From: RGIG529 sp050950425
GTDB taxonomy: Bacteria > Bacillota > Clostridia > Oscillospirales > Oscillospiraceae
Assembly (NCBI GenBank): GCA_050950425.1
Contig: JBMNHO010000002.1
Span: forward strand, 806,001 to 870,000
DNA length: 64,000 bases
Direction of reading: 5' to 3'
In this document: positions 42,119 through 50,746 of the stretch, piece after piece
Numbering within the stretch: position 1 is the stretch's first letter
Layout: the number at the start of each line of letters is the position of its first letter
Notes under the pieces: generated by a model
Told to the model about the DNA's origin: nothing
Seen by the model: the letters and a program-made list of their open reading frames with translations, nothing else
Database searches by the model: none
Position numbers and translations under genes: made by a program

Positions 42119-43499
42119 AACAGAAAAAGGGATCATCATCAAAATCAGCGGGCCTGTTTTGGATGTCCGGTTTGATGAGGCCTTGCCTAAGATCAATGAT
42201 TTGCTGGTTACAGCTTCCGGGATATATATGGAGGTCGCCGCACACATTTCCCCCGACACGGTTCGTTGCATTGCGCTGGAAGCAACAGAGGGCCTGTGTT
42301 GCGGCACGGAAGCGATCAGCACTGGGGGCGGCATCCAAACCCCCGTGGGAGAGGCCGTGCTGGGGCGGGTTGTGGATGTGCTGGGGCGCCCCATTGACGG
42401 AAAAGGCCCCATTGACGCACCCGTTTGGGACATTCACCGTGACCCGCCCGCTTTTTCCGACCTAAACCCCACCACGGAGTTTTTTGAAACGGGGATCAAG
42501 GTGATCGACCTTCTCACCCCCTATGCCAAGGGCGGTAAAATCGGCCTGTTTGGCGGGGCCGGCGTGGGAAAAACCACGCTGATCATGGAGCTTATCTATA
42601 ACATCGCCACCTACCACGGGGGCTACTCTGTGTTTGCCGGCGTGGGAGAGCGAAGCCGGGAGGGCAACGACCTTCTGCATGACATGCAGGACTCCGGCGC
42701 CCTTTCCAAAACGGCGCTGGCGTTTGGCCAGATGAATGAACCGCCGGGCTCCCGTATGCGGGTGGCGCTGACGGGTCTCACCATGGCGGAGTATTTCCGC
42801 GATGTGTCCCATCAGGATGTTTTACTGTTTATCGATAACATTTTCCGCTACGTGCAAGCGGGCAACGAAGTGTCCGCTCTGTTGGGGCGGATGCCCTCCG
42901 CCGCGGGCTACCAGCCGACATTGGCCACAGAGCTTGGCATTCTAGAGGAGCGGATCGCCTCAACCAATCAGGGCTCCATCACCTCTGTGCAGGCGATTTA
43001 TGTGCCGGCCGATGACTTGACCGACCCCGCCCCTGCCACCACCTTTTCCCACCTGGATGCCACAACCGTCCTGTCCCGGCAGGTCTCTGAAATGGGTATC
43101 TATCCCTCTGTCAGCCCGCTGGAGTCTACCTCCCGCATCCTGGACCCCATCATTGTGGGCACAGAACATTACGAAACGGCACGGCGGGTGCAGGAATGCC
43201 TGCAGCGGTACAACGAGCTGAAAGACATCATCGCCATTTTGGGCATGGATGAACTGAGTGAAAGTGACCAGCGTACGGTATACAGGGCGCGGCGCATCCA
43301 GCTTTTTCTCTCCCAGCCGATGAGTGTGGCGGAAGTGTTTACCGGTGTACCAGGGCGCTCTGTGCCTCTGGCGGATACTATCCGTAGCTTCAAAGCGATC
43401 TTGGACGGAGAAGTAGATGACTTGCCGGAAATGGCTTTCTCCATGGTGGGCGACATCGATGAGGTGCGCCAGAAGGCAGAAAGGATGCGTCAACAATGA
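42105..43499 (+). CDS. atpD: ATP synthase subunit beta
   Basis: 464 residues, catalytic subunit. P-loop GGAGVGKT, VFAGVGERSREGNDL, DIFRYVQAGNEVSALLG and SITSVQAIYVPADDLTDPAP; the DELSEED loop reads DELSESD. It overlaps atpG by 14 nt with GGGAG before the ATG, and its stop overlaps atpC by 4 nt. All catalytic residues I can place are present. Confidence 0.95.
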   Translation: MPLNETEKGIIIKISGPVLDVRFDEALPKINDLLVTASGIYMEVAAHISPDTVRCIALEATEGLCCGTEAISTGGGIQTPVGEAVLGRVVDVLGRPIDGKGPIDAPVWDIHRDPPAFSDLNPTTEFFETGIKVIDLLTPYAKGGKIGLFGGAGVGKTTLIMELIYNIATYHGGYSVFAGVGERSREGNDLLHDMQDSGALSKTALAFGQMNEPPGSRMRVALTGLTMAEYFRDVSHQDVLLFIDNIFRYVQAGNEVSALLGRMPSAAGYQPTLATELGILEERIASTNQGSITSVQAIYVPADDLTDPAPATTFSHLDATTVLSRQVSEMGIYPSVSPLESTSRILDPIIVGTEHYETARRVQECLQRYNELKDIIAILGMDELSESDQRTVYRARRIQLFLSQPMSVAEVFTGVPGRSVPLADTIRSFKAILDGEVDDLPEMAFSMVGDIDEVRQKAERMRQQ

Positions 43500-43906
43500 G
43501 CCGTACCTACCTGCTGGACATTTTAACGCCGGAGCGCCTCTTTTTTTCCGGCCAGGTGGAGGCGCTCACGGTATATGCTCCTGACGGCAGCATCACGGCG
43601 CTGGCAGGGCATGCGCCCTTGATCACCCCGCTGGAGGCCGGAAGTCTCCAGATCAAAACAGATGGCCAATGGAAAGAGGCGTTTCACGCCGAAGGGTTTA
43701 TGGACGTGACACGGACCGGTGTGGCGGTGTTTGTTCAAAGCTGTGAGTGGCCCGAAAATATCGACTCACACCGTGCTTTGGAAGCCAAAATGCGTGCGGA
43801 AGAACGGCTGCGACAAAAACAAAGCATCAAAGAGCATCAGTTGTCCCAGCTTGCGCTCACCCGCGCGATGGCTCGGCTGCGTGTTGCACGCTACAAAAAC
43901 CGCTGA
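43496..43906 (+). CDS. atpC: ATP synthase subunit epsilon
   Basis: 136 residues: N-terminal beta domain (LLDILTPERLFFSGQVEALTVYAPDGSITALAGHAPL) and a C-terminal helical hairpin (AEERLRQKQSIKEHQ...RAMARLRVA). It joins gamma to the c-ring and can inhibit hydrolysis. Last gene of the operon, followed by a terminator. Confidence 0.92.
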   Translation: MSRTYLLDILTPERLFFSGQVEALTVYAPDGSITALAGHAPLITPLEAGSLQIKTDGQWKEAFHAEGFMDVTRTGVAVFVQSCEWPENIDSHRALEAKMRAEERLRQKQSIKEHQLSQLALTRAMARLRVARYKNR

Positions 43907-43932
43907 ACTTTCAGCAGCGAAAAACGCCAAAA

Positions 43933-43967
43933 GGGCTGCCACCAGCATTTGCCGGTGGCAGCCCTGA
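43933..43967 (+). terminator. Terminator of the atp operon
   Basis: 11-bp stem GGGCTGCCACC / GGTGGCAGCCC with a 10-nt loop. The T-run after it is poor (TGAAATTT), so read-through is possible. Confidence 0.65.
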
Positions 43968-44053
43968 AATTTATGGTTTTGGAGTCATCCTGTTTTCCGG
44001 AGCGCAGCCCTGCGGCGCACAGCCCAGCAGGAAACAGGGCAACGAAACAGACG

Positions 44054-44596
44054 CTACATCTCGTCCGCGATAAGGCCATAGCCCCCATTGTGCCGTTTAT
44101 AAACCACCGCAAAGGCCCCGTCATCGTCCTGGTTGCGGAACGCGAAAAACGTATGTTCCAACAGGTTCATCTGCAAAATGGCCTCTTCCACCGCCATGGG
44201 TTTGATGAAAAAGCGCTTGGTGCGCACCAAGTCAAATTCTTTCTCTTCCTGTATCTCCTCCAAAGGGGGTGCTGCCAGCTTCTCTCGTTCGAAGGCGCCT
44301 TGGCGCAGCCGTTTTTCCAGACGCGTCTTGTTTTTGCGAATCTGCCGCTCCAGAACGGATACCGCTTGATCAATTGCGGCACGCATGTCGTGATTCACGC
44401 TCTCTTCCGCCCGGTAAATCGTACCGCCGGAGCGCACCGTCAGCTCAACAATGCATCGCTCCTTTTCTACGCTCATGGTAACAGAAGCTTCCGCGTCCGC
44501 TTTGAAAAAGCGATCCAGCCTGCCAATCTTTTTCTCAGCGTACTCATGTACAGCAGGGGACAAGTCTACCTTTTTGTCTGTAAAAATGAATTTCAT
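44054..44596 (-). CDS. hpf: Long-form ribosome hibernation promoting factor
   Basis: 180 residues. N-terminal S30AE domain (MKFIFTDKKVDLSPAVHEYAEKKI ... CIVELTVRSGG) and a C-terminal dimerisation domain (LVRTKRFFIKPMAVEEAILQMNLLEHTFFAFRN). The long form makes 100S ribosome dimers in resting cells. GAAGGATG-type spacing with AGGAG ahead of the ATG on the - strand. Typical length. Confidence 0.93.
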   Translation of the reverse strand: MKFIFTDKKVDLSPAVHEYAEKKIGRLDRFFKADAEASVTMSVEKERCIVELTVRSGGTIYRAEESVNHDMRAAIDQAVSVLERQIRKNKTRLEKRLRQGAFEREKLAAPPLEEIQEEKEFDLVRTKRFFIKPMAVEEAILQMNLLEHTFFAFRNQDDDGAFAVVYKRHNGGYGLIADEM

Positions 44597-44755
44597 CCTT
44601 CTTCAGCTCCTTTTGTCTCCCGAAAGAGATGGTTGGGATTACAACCCTTAAGAGATTCCATTCCGGATGTTCTCTGCCCTTATTATATCATAAAAAAAAG
44701 CAAAAAACCACTCATATGTAAGGAATTTATAAAATTTATTTGGCGCTTTTGCCGT

Positions 44756-45598
44756 TCATAAAACAGCCGTGGCGTGGCGTGTCACGTGGCAGCCCAGATT
44801 GACCATACAGGGCAGACCCGCGATATGTGTGGGATGGGTCAAGATCTTGACGCTTAAGGCCGTTACCGTGCCACCCAGCCCTTGGGGGCCGATTCCCAGA
44901 TCGTTGATCCGTTCTAAAATCCGGTATTCCATATCGGCGTAATACGGGTCCGGATGGGCCCGGTCAATGGGCAGCAGCAAGGCCTCTTTCGCCAAAAGGC
45001 CCGCATATTCCGACGTGCCCCCAAGCCCAACGCCCACAATAACAGGCGGGCATGGGTTGGACCCCGCTTTGTCCACCGTGTCTACAACGAAAGACTCCAC
45101 CTCTTCCTGCGTGGCAGAGGGCTTGAACATGCGCAGTACGCTCATGTTTTCGCTGCCAAATCCCTTCGGCGCCACTGTGATGTGCAGCTTGTCCCCGGCT
45201 GTCAGCTCCAAATGGACGATGGCGGGCGTGTTGTCGTCTGTGTTCACCCGGCGCAAAGGATCTTCCACGACGGAGCAGCGCAGGCAGCCCTCTAAATATC
45301 CCCGGCGCACCCCTTCATCAATGGCATCCTGGAACAGACCGCCCACGATACGCGCTTCCTGCCCCAAGCGGCAAAACACCATCGCCATTCCCGTGTCCTG
45401 ACAAATAGGGAGCTGGTTCGCCTGGGCATATGTAAAGTTATCCACAGCGTTTTGCAGCAGAGAGCGTCCCACGTCGGACACTTCCCGTTTCCGCGCTTCG
45501 CGCAAGCCATTTTGCACGTCCTCTGTCAATCGATAGTTGGCAGTGATGCACAAATCCCGCACCGCCGCTACGATTTCATCATAATGAATCTCCCGCAT
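44756..45598 (-). CDS. Class I fumarate hydratase alpha subunit (fumA/ttdA type)
   Basis: 280 residues of the [4Fe-4S] hydro-lyase alpha family: LPICQDTGMAMVF, GSENMSVLRMF, NPCPPVIVGVGLGGTSEYA and the C-terminal GLPCMVNLGCHVTRHATAVL, with cysteines for the cluster. Such subunits dehydrate malate (or tartrate) with a beta subunit, which is normally encoded next door. Here the next gene downstream is hpf, so the partner is missing from this location. The ATG with AAAGAGG ahead is preferred over one 45 nt upstream. Confidence 0.88.
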   Translation of the reverse strand: MREIHYDEIVAAVRDLCITANYRLTEDVQNGLREARKREVSDVGRSLLQNAVDNFTYAQANQLPICQDTGMAMVFCRLGQEARIVGGLFQDAIDEGVRRGYLEGCLRCSVVEDPLRRVNTDDNTPAIVHLELTAGDKLHITVAPKGFGSENMSVLRMFKPSATQEEVESFVVDTVDKAGSNPCPPVIVGVGLGGTSEYAGLLAKEALLLPIDRAHPDPYYADMEYRILERINDLGIGPQGLGGTVTALSVKILTHPTHIAGLPCMVNLGCHVTRHATAVL

Positions 45599-45662
45599 AT
45601 CCTCTTTCTTCCCCTCACCTTTCGAAATGAAACCAGCCGACATAATCTGACAAAAGCTCTGT

Positions 45663-45691
45663 TTGACATTCCCTCGCTTCTTGCTTATACT
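45663..45691 (+). promoter_or_regulatory. Promoter upstream of putative small RNA
   Basis: Exact TTGACA and TATACT separated by 17 nt on the + strand, reading away from the fumarase gene into a stretch without a coding frame. Confidence 0.75.
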
Positions 45692-45697
45692 GAAATG

Positions 45698-45828
45698 ACA
45701 GCGAAGCCAATCTGCGGGAATTGCTTCATACAGTGTCTCTGACGCTCCTCTTTACGACTCACGATTCCATCCGAGTCGTTGCCCGCAACTCTGCCTTGGG
45801 CGCCCTCTTGGGGGCGCTCTTTTTTACT
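45698..45828 (+). ncRNA. Putative structured small RNA of about 130 nt
   Basis: Inferred transcript between the promoter at 45663-45691 and a terminator (GGGCGCCC / GGGCGCTC with TTTTTT, 45798-45828). Inside it CGACTC/GAGTCG (about 45755-45778) forms a hairpin and TGCGGG (45713-45718) can pair with CCCGCA (45782-45787). No ORF of useful length is present on this strand. I do not recognise an Rfam family; 6S-like RNA is one thing to test. It could also be a leader fragment without function. Confidence 0.5.
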
Positions 45829-45842
45829 TCCGTGTGAAGAAA

Positions 45843-45880
45843 CAACAAGGCGGAGGGAAAAACCCGACCGCCTTGTTGTC
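45843..45880 (-). terminator. Terminator after the S1-domain gene
   Basis: 11-bp stem CAACAAGGCGG / CCGCCTTGTTG around a 14-nt loop, read on the - strand after the stop at 45893. Confidence 0.75.
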
Positions 45881-45892
45881 TTTCATTTTGTT

Positions 45893-46363
45893 TTAACGAC
45901 GCCCTCGCCTAGAGCCACCTTTTTTATCGATATATCGATTGAGGTCGGACATCTTGCTGTCCGAGACTTGCATAAATTGCTTGAGTCTGTCTTCAAAAGT
46001 AGCCGGCTCTTTTGATACCGCCTGCTTTGGCGCATATGCTCCACGAGGCTGGGGCCGCGGAGTACCGCTAACAATGGGACGGCCACCCTGATTGGCCGGA
46101 CGCCCTATATTGGCAGGCCGCGGCGGCTGCTCCATTGCCTTCTTGATCGATAAATTGATACGGTTGTTGTCGTCAATGCCCAACACCTTAACCTGTATCG
46201 TTTGTCCTTCTTTGAGATGATCCCGTATGTCATTGACATAGGTATAGGCAATTTCAGAAATATGCACCAAACCTGTTTTTCCATCTGGAAAAGATACGAA
46301 AGCACCAAATTTTGTAATTCCTGTTACCTTGCCATCCAGAACTGCACCAACACCGAACTCCAT
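45893..46363 (-). CDS. yabR: S1-domain RNA-binding protein (YabR-like)
   Basis: 156 residues: an S1 domain in the first 75 (GVGAVLDGKVTGITKFGAFVSFPDGKTGLVHISEIA), then a Pro/Gly/Arg-rich linker and a basic end (KKGGSRRGRR). It is the last gene of the conserved spoVB-to-yabR block, as in Bacillus subtilis. Probably binds RNA or ribosomes; exact role is not defined. Confidence 0.88.
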   Translation of the reverse strand: MEFGVGAVLDGKVTGITKFGAFVSFPDGKTGLVHISEIAYTYVNDIRDHLKEGQTIQVKVLGIDDNNRINLSIKKAMEQPPRPANIGRPANQGGRPIVSGTPRPQPRGAYAPKQAVSKEPATFEDRLKQFMQVSDSKMSDLNRYIDKKGGSRRGRR

Positions 46364-46404
46364 ACTGTAAGCCTTTTCCTCCTTAACTTCCTATCCTTGA
46401 AAGT

Positions 46405-46683
46405 TTAATTGCTGATATCAATAAAAATCTTCTCTCCCGGCAGGACAAGGCCCAGTTTCTCCCGCGCGATTTTCTCCAGCAGCGCAAAGTCGTCGCTGTT
46501 ATCGATGTCGCTTTTTAAGCTTGCGTTTCTTTGCCTTAGCTCTGTCACTTGCTCTGTCAGCTCCGCCTCCTGGGTTTGCGCTGATGTAATCTGGTCCCGC
46601 AGCGTCAGAAGAGAGACGGCCATATAAACCAGCAGTATCAAAACAATCAGCTTCGTTGGAACTCCCGCTCGTTTGAACTTCAC
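46405..46683 (-). CDS. divIC: Septum formation initiator (DivIC/FtsL family)
   Basis: 92 residues: a short basic cytoplasmic end, one membrane helix (LIVLILLVYMAVSLLTL, about 12-30), then a coiled coil (TEQVTELRQRNASLKSDIDN) and a C-terminal EKIAREKLGLVLPGEKIF typical of DivIC. It forms part of the division complex with FtsL and DivIB. The start is GTG with AGGAGGTAG upstream. Its 5' 185 nt overlap the yabQ frame. Confidence 0.88.
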   Translation of the reverse strand: MKFKRAGVPTKLIVLILLVYMAVSLLTLRDQITSAQTQEAELTEQVTELRQRNASLKSDIDNSDDFALLEKIAREKLGLVLPGEKIFIDISN

Positions 46684-47173
46684 GCTCTCTACCTCCTTTG
46701 TCTGGACAGATGCCCTTATTGGAAGTGTCCATTTTTTTTGTTATCTGTTTCATTTTATACCATTTGCCCCAAGAAAGGAAGACATTTTTTAATTTTTCTT
46801 GAATTTTTTTAAATATATGCCAGATCCACACCAGGGGACGGGTGAAAACACGGAAAACAAGACCAATCAGATCCGCGATTTTATAACCCACCAACAGAAC
46901 GAGGCGGCTGAGCAGCAAAAAGTAGACCCCGCCACCAAGGGCGGCCCCCAGCAAAATATAAATGCGAACTTGGCCGTTTCCCGTCATAAGGGCATAGAAA
47001 AACAGCACCGGGATGGAGATCATCCAAAACAGAAAGTCGAAAACCCCGGACAGGGTCTTGCGGCGGAAACGGACCCGCAAAATCCGCAGCGTGTCGTACA
47101 GCACACCCACACAGCAGCCCAACGCCAGCGACCCCAACAAGGAAACCGTCTGCTCCCAAATTGAAATTTCCAT
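46499..47173 (-). CDS. yabQ: Spore cortex biosynthesis protein YabQ, with overlapping tail
   Basis: 224 residues. The first 130 or so give the membrane-spanning YabQ plan: VSLLGSLALGCCVGVLYDTLRILRVRFR, then DFLFWMISIPVLFFYALMTGNGQVR and further helices. The remaining tail (from about REREV) is read from divIC DNA in another frame and has no helix or known motif. YabQ is needed for spore cortex formation. The normal C terminus may be at or near the divIC start, so the tail could be a tolerated extension or reflect a changed stop. Confidence 0.85.
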   Translation of the reverse strand: MEISIWEQTVSLLGSLALGCCVGVLYDTLRILRVRFRRKTLSGVFDFLFWMISIPVLFFYALMTGNGQVRIYILLGAALGGGVYFLLLSRLVLLVGYKIADLIGLVFRVFTRPLVWIWHIFKKIQEKLKNVFLSWGKWYKMKQITKKMDTSNKGICPDKGGREREVQTSGSSNEADCFDTAGLYGRLSSDAAGPDYISANPGGGADRASDRAKAKKRKLKKRHR

Positions 47174-47176
47174 TTC

Positions 47177-47473
47177 CTATCGGAACAGGCGAGAGAAAAT
47201 ACCGCCGCTTTCCCGCCGCTGGGCTTCATACATCAGCGCGTCAATGGTACCTTCTACGCTGAGTTCTCCCCCTTCTAAGCTCAGCTTTTCGATGTGCAGC
47301 CCGCTCCCTTTCACCACCAAGGTTCCCTTCACGGTGTACATCACAATGGCCGATTCGTCAAAGCTCTCCACGTCTTCCACGCCGGCAACCACAAGCCGCT
47401 CTCTTTCATCCAAGCTTAGCCGATGGGCCATATCCAAGCGTGCTTTTTTCTCCTCATATGCCAAGGGTACCAC
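47177..47473 (-). CDS. yabP: Sporulation protein YabP
   Basis: 98 residues: HRLSLDERERLVVAGVEDVESFDESAIVMYTVKGTLVVKG is the YabP/YqfC domain. Made in sporulation and placed at the forespore with YabQ. It ends 3 nt before the yabQ start. The start used is GTG with GGAAAGGAA ahead. Confidence 0.88.
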   Translation of the reverse strand: MVPLAYEEKKARLDMAHRLSLDERERLVVAGVEDVESFDESAIVMYTVKGTLVVKGSGLHIEKLSLEGGELSVEGTIDALMYEAQRRESGGIFSRLFR

Positions 47474-47537
47474 TTCCTTTCCGTTTTTTCATATATATGA
47501 TAAAAAGGAAGGAGGTATGTCCAAAGGACAAGATGTT

Positions 47538-47786
47538 TTATTGCCCCGTTTCTTCCTGGTACATGGCGGAGGCGTCCTGTTTTCCCGCATGTTCCAAAAG
47601 AGAAACGACCCTGACGCAAAGCGTCCTCTCTCCGAAGCGGATTTCCAGAAGATCCCCCACCTTTACTTCATACGCTGCTTTCGCCGGCTTCCCGTTGACA
47701 CTCACACGCCCGGCGCCGCACGCCTCGCTGGCAATGGTGCGCCGTTTGATCAGACGGGATACCTTCAAATATTTATCCAACCGCAT
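47538..47786 (-). CDS. rqcP: S4-domain protein RqcP (YabO)
   Basis: 82 residues forming a single S4 RNA-binding domain: MRLDKYLKVSRLIKRRTIASEACGAGRVSVNGKPAKAAYEVK. RqcP works with RqcH in ribosome quality control, stabilising the P-site tRNA during Ala tailing. AAAGGAGG lies before the ATG, which decides the start over an ATG 96 nt upstream. Conserved position between hup and yabP. Confidence 0.9.
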   Translation of the reverse strand: MRLDKYLKVSRLIKRRTIASEACGAGRVSVNGKPAKAAYEVKVGDLLEIRFGERTLCVRVVSLLEHAGKQDASAMYQEETGQ

Positions 47787-47828
47787 CCGTCTTCGTCCTC
47801 CTTTTTCTCTTTTTACTGAAAATACGGA

Positions 47829-47852
47829 AAGAGGGCTTAAAAGCCCTCTTTT
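47829..47852. terminator. Hairpin terminator between hup and rqcP
   Basis: GAGGGCTT / AAGCCCTC with a 2-nt centre and T-runs on both sides. It could partly end the upstream (hup) transcript on the - strand. Confidence 0.6.
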
Positions 47853-47872
47853 CATGCATTGCCCTACAAATA

Positions 47873-48148
47873 TTACTTGCAAATCGCTTCTTTCAGGACT
47901 TTGCCCGGCTTAAACACAGGCACCTGAGAGGGGGGGATTTCGATGCTTTCTTTCGTTTTGGGGTTTCGTCCCAATCTGGCCGCCCGTTTTTTCACCTCAA
48001 AGGCGCCAAACCCCACCAACTGCACCTTTTCACCCTCAACCAGGGCTTCTATGATGGTGTCGATGGCCGCGTTGAGCGCACGCTCCGTGTCTTTCTTGGT
48101 AAGGCCGGCTTTTTCGGATGCCACATTGACTAATTCCGCTTTGTTCAT
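47873..48148 (-). CDS. hup: DNA-binding protein HU
   Basis: 91 residues, full HU length: MNKAELVNVASEKAGLTKKDTERALNA, then VQLVGFGAFEVKKRAARLGRNPKTKESIEIPPSQVPVFKPGKVLK, which contains the beta arms with their Pro-Val tip. It compacts DNA as a dimer. Placed between mazG and rqcP, the usual clostridial order. Confidence 0.95.
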   Translation of the reverse strand: MNKAELVNVASEKAGLTKKDTERALNAAIDTIIEALVEGEKVQLVGFGAFEVKKRAARLGRNPKTKESIEIPPSQVPVFKPGKVLKEAICK

Positions 48149-48252
48149 CTCTGTTCAGTCCTCCTGCTCTTTTTTGGCCACCGGGGGGGCGGTAGCTTTA
48201 TCTTCTTTAAAAAGGCGCGGGTCAGGGCATAGCCTGCAACCGGATGCCTTTA

Positions 48253-49041
48253 TTAAGACCGTTTGGCGCGCTCCCACAAAACATCCATCTCCGAAAGGGA
48301 CATCCCTTCCAGGGTTTTGCCCGATGTGCGCGCTGCTTCTTCCATGTCCTGAAAGCGGGAAATGAATTTATCGCACGCCTGCCCCAACGCTTCTTCCGGG
48401 TCGATCTTTAAAAAACGAGCCACATTCACCACGGAAAACAACAAATCGCCTAGCTCTTCTTCGATATTCCCCTGCTGGCTGATGGCCTGCCGCAGCTCTG
48501 TGGTTTCTTCCTCCAGCTTGTCCATGGCGCCGGAAAGATCCGGCCAGTCGAACCCCGCCTTTTTTGCTTTGTCCTGAATTTTTTCAGCACGCCACAAAGC
48601 GGGCAAGCTTTTCGCCACAGAGTCCATCGCCGACGTGTGGGTCTTTTGTCCTTTTTCCCGGCGTTTGATGTCGTCCCAATGGCGCATCACATCCTCCGAC
48701 CCGGAAACCTGACTGCCTCCAAACACGTGAGGATGCCGTCCGATCAGTTTTTTGCACGTGACGTCCGCCACGTCATCCAGGTGAAAGCGGCCGCATTCTT
48801 CCTCAATGGCGGCATGAAAGATCACCTGTGTGAGAACGTCGCCCAGCTCTTCTTTCAAATGCTCGGGATCGTTTTCGTCAATGGCCTCCACCGCTTCATA
48901 CGCTTCCTCTAAAAAGTTGCGCCGGATGCTTTCATGGCTCTGTTCCCGGTCCCAGGGACAGCCCTGCTCCGAACGAAGCAAATGAATGATTCGATTGAGA
49001 TCCTCTACTGTATAATGATCTTTATATGCAAAATTTATCAT
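48253..49041 (-). CDS. mazG: Nucleoside triphosphate pyrophosphohydrolase MazG
   Basis: 262 residues with two MazG repeats: EEAYEAVEAIDENDPEHLKEELGDVLTQVIFH and EEELGDLLFSVVNVARFL, each with the Glu/Asp metal ligands. It hydrolyses NTPs to NMP and PPi and cleans the nucleotide pool. The gene ends 28 nt after the spoVB stop on the same strand. Confidence 0.93.
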   Translation of the reverse strand: MINFAYKDHYTVEDLNRIIHLLRSEQGCPWDREQSHESIRRNFLEEAYEAVEAIDENDPEHLKEELGDVLTQVIFHAAIEEECGRFHLDDVADVTCKKLIGRHPHVFGGSQVSGSEDVMRHWDDIKRREKGQKTHTSAMDSVAKSLPALWRAEKIQDKAKKAGFDWPDLSGAMDKLEEETTELRQAISQQGNIEEELGDLLFSVVNVARFLKIDPEEALGQACDKFISRFQDMEEAARTSGKTLEGMSLSEMDVLWERAKRS

Positions 49042-49068
49042 AGTTTTTCGTCCTCTGCAAGTATTTCT

Positions 49069-50697
49069 TTACTGAATGCGTAAGATTTTTGCGATTTTTT
49101 CTCCTTTTGGCATCAAACTGAGATCCTCTTTGGAAATAATATGCATCTTCACCACCAGAACGGCATAAACCACCACACCCATGACCATTGCGCCCATCAC
49201 AGAAATACCGTTCCCTATCAGCCCGTGACCGGAGCTGAAAACGGCCTGCACCCCTGCGTGCAGAATCTGATACGAGCCCCACGCGACGACGCCCATTAGG
49301 CCGGCCGCGATGGCGGGCATGAAAAAGGTACGACGCAGACTGGGGCGCTTTGGCAAGATGCGCAGCACCACAAAAAAGTTTAGTATGGCGATCAATGCAA
49401 AGCAAAGAAGCGTCCCGACAGGGGCGCCTTTGATGTTGATATCCGGGTTTCCAACCAGAACCCAGTTTGTCACAATCTTCACAACACCCCCTGCCAGCAT
49501 GGTGATAATCGGTACGTTGACCATTCCATGGGCCTGCAAAATCGAGTTTGACAGGAGCATCAAGCAAACAAAGATAGAGGCGATCCCCAAAACAGCCAAA
49601 AGGGGCGCGCCAACGGCTGCCTCTTCCGGCTTTAGCGGATACACCAGGTTCAAAATCGGTCCGGAGAGGACACACAGGCCAATCCCCGCGGGAAACGCCA
49701 GCAGGGCCGTGATCCGCATGGAAGAGCTGACGATTTGGTTCACGCCCTTCCCATCTTGTCTCGCCAGACAGGCCGCAACCGCGGGGATCACGCTGACGGT
49801 AATCGGCACGATAAAAGAAGACGGGAGGTTATACAGGTTCATGGTGTTAAAATAGGCGCCATAATGCCAGCTGGCCATTTGCTCTGTAAAGCCAACCGCA
49901 TCCTGCAGCCGCATCAAGATCAATTTGTTGTCCACCAACGTGATGATGCTCATCACAGACGAGCCCAAAGTAATGGGAATGCCCAGACGCAAAATCCCTT
50001 TTAAAATGGACTCCCGGGAACTCGGCCTGTCTCGGACGACCGCCAGTTCATACCGGCTTGTTTTTCTATAGTTGAACACAAGGTAAATCAAGGCCAGCGC
50101 GGTTCCCACTGTGACGCCTAAAATCGCGCCGCCGGCCGCGTGGGCTTCATCGTAGCCCGCGTTGACCATAAACATGACCAAAACCAGCCCGATGAGCAGC
50201 TTGCACAAAGCCTCGATGACTTGGGAGATGGCCGTCGGCATCATCTGCGTTTGCCCTTGGGTGTAGCCGCGAAACGCGGACATGCAGCATACACAAACCA
50301 CGGCGGGAGACAGCGCTTTGATGGCATACCACGCCTGAGAATTGTCCATGATCACCGCCAATTGCTGGGGGAAGAAGAACATGGAAAGGGTTCCCACGGC
50401 GCCGATGACAAAAAAGGTTGCCAGGGCCACCCGGAATATTCTATGTTTTTGATTGTGCCGCCCAAGGGTGTTCGCTTCGGACACCAACTTGGAAAGGGCC
50501 AGGGGCAGCCCGGCCGTTGAAATGGTAAGCAGCACCGAATAGATGTTATATGCCGTTCCGAAATAACCCATGCCCGTTCCGCTGAGCATGTTCCCCAAAG
50601 GGATTTTATACAGCGCGCCTATCAGCTTCACGATGGCCACCGCGGCTGCCAGAACGGCGGCGCCTCCTAAGAAACTTTGCTTTTTTGCTTTTGCCAA
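49069..50697 (-). CDS. spoVB: Stage V sporulation protein B-like flippase
   Basis: 542 residues with about 14 membrane segments of the MOP superfamily: GGAAVLAAAVAIVKLIGALYKIPLGNMLSGTGMGYFGTAYNIY at the N terminus, and a C-terminal long hydrophobic region. Members flip lipid II or related precursors for cortex synthesis. The block order spoVB-mazG-hup-rqcP-yabP-yabQ-divIC supports SpoVB over the exopolysaccharide Wzx. The start is TTG with GGAGAGG about 9 nt upstream. Confidence 0.9.
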   Translation of the reverse strand: MAKAKKQSFLGGAAVLAAAVAIVKLIGALYKIPLGNMLSGTGMGYFGTAYNIYSVLLTISTAGLPLALSKLVSEANTLGRHNQKHRIFRVALATFFVIGAVGTLSMFFFPQQLAVIMDNSQAWYAIKALSPAVVCVCCMSAFRGYTQGQTQMMPTAISQVIEALCKLLIGLVLVMFMVNAGYDEAHAAGGAILGVTVGTALALIYLVFNYRKTSRYELAVVRDRPSSRESILKGILRLGIPITLGSSVMSIITLVDNKLILMRLQDAVGFTEQMASWHYGAYFNTMNLYNLPSSFIVPITVSVIPAVAACLARQDGKGVNQIVSSSMRITALLAFPAGIGLCVLSGPILNLVYPLKPEEAAVGAPLLAVLGIASIFVCLMLLSNSILQAHGMVNVPIITMLAGGVVKIVTNWVLVGNPDINIKGAPVGTLLCFALIAILNFFVVLRILPKRPSLRRTFFMPAIAAGLMGVVAWGSYQILHAGVQAVFSSGHGLIGNGISVMGAMVMGVVVYAVLVVKMHIISKEDLSLMPKGEKIAKILRIQ

Positions 50698-50746
50698 ATG
50701 AATCCATCCTCTCCAGGTCCCATAAGGCCGCAGCCTGAGACAGAAA

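Noticed and set aside
45695..45742. 15-codon Cys-containing ORF in the putative small RNA
   Set aside because: Its ATG lies at or before the predicted transcript start and has no ribosome site, so translation is unlikely.
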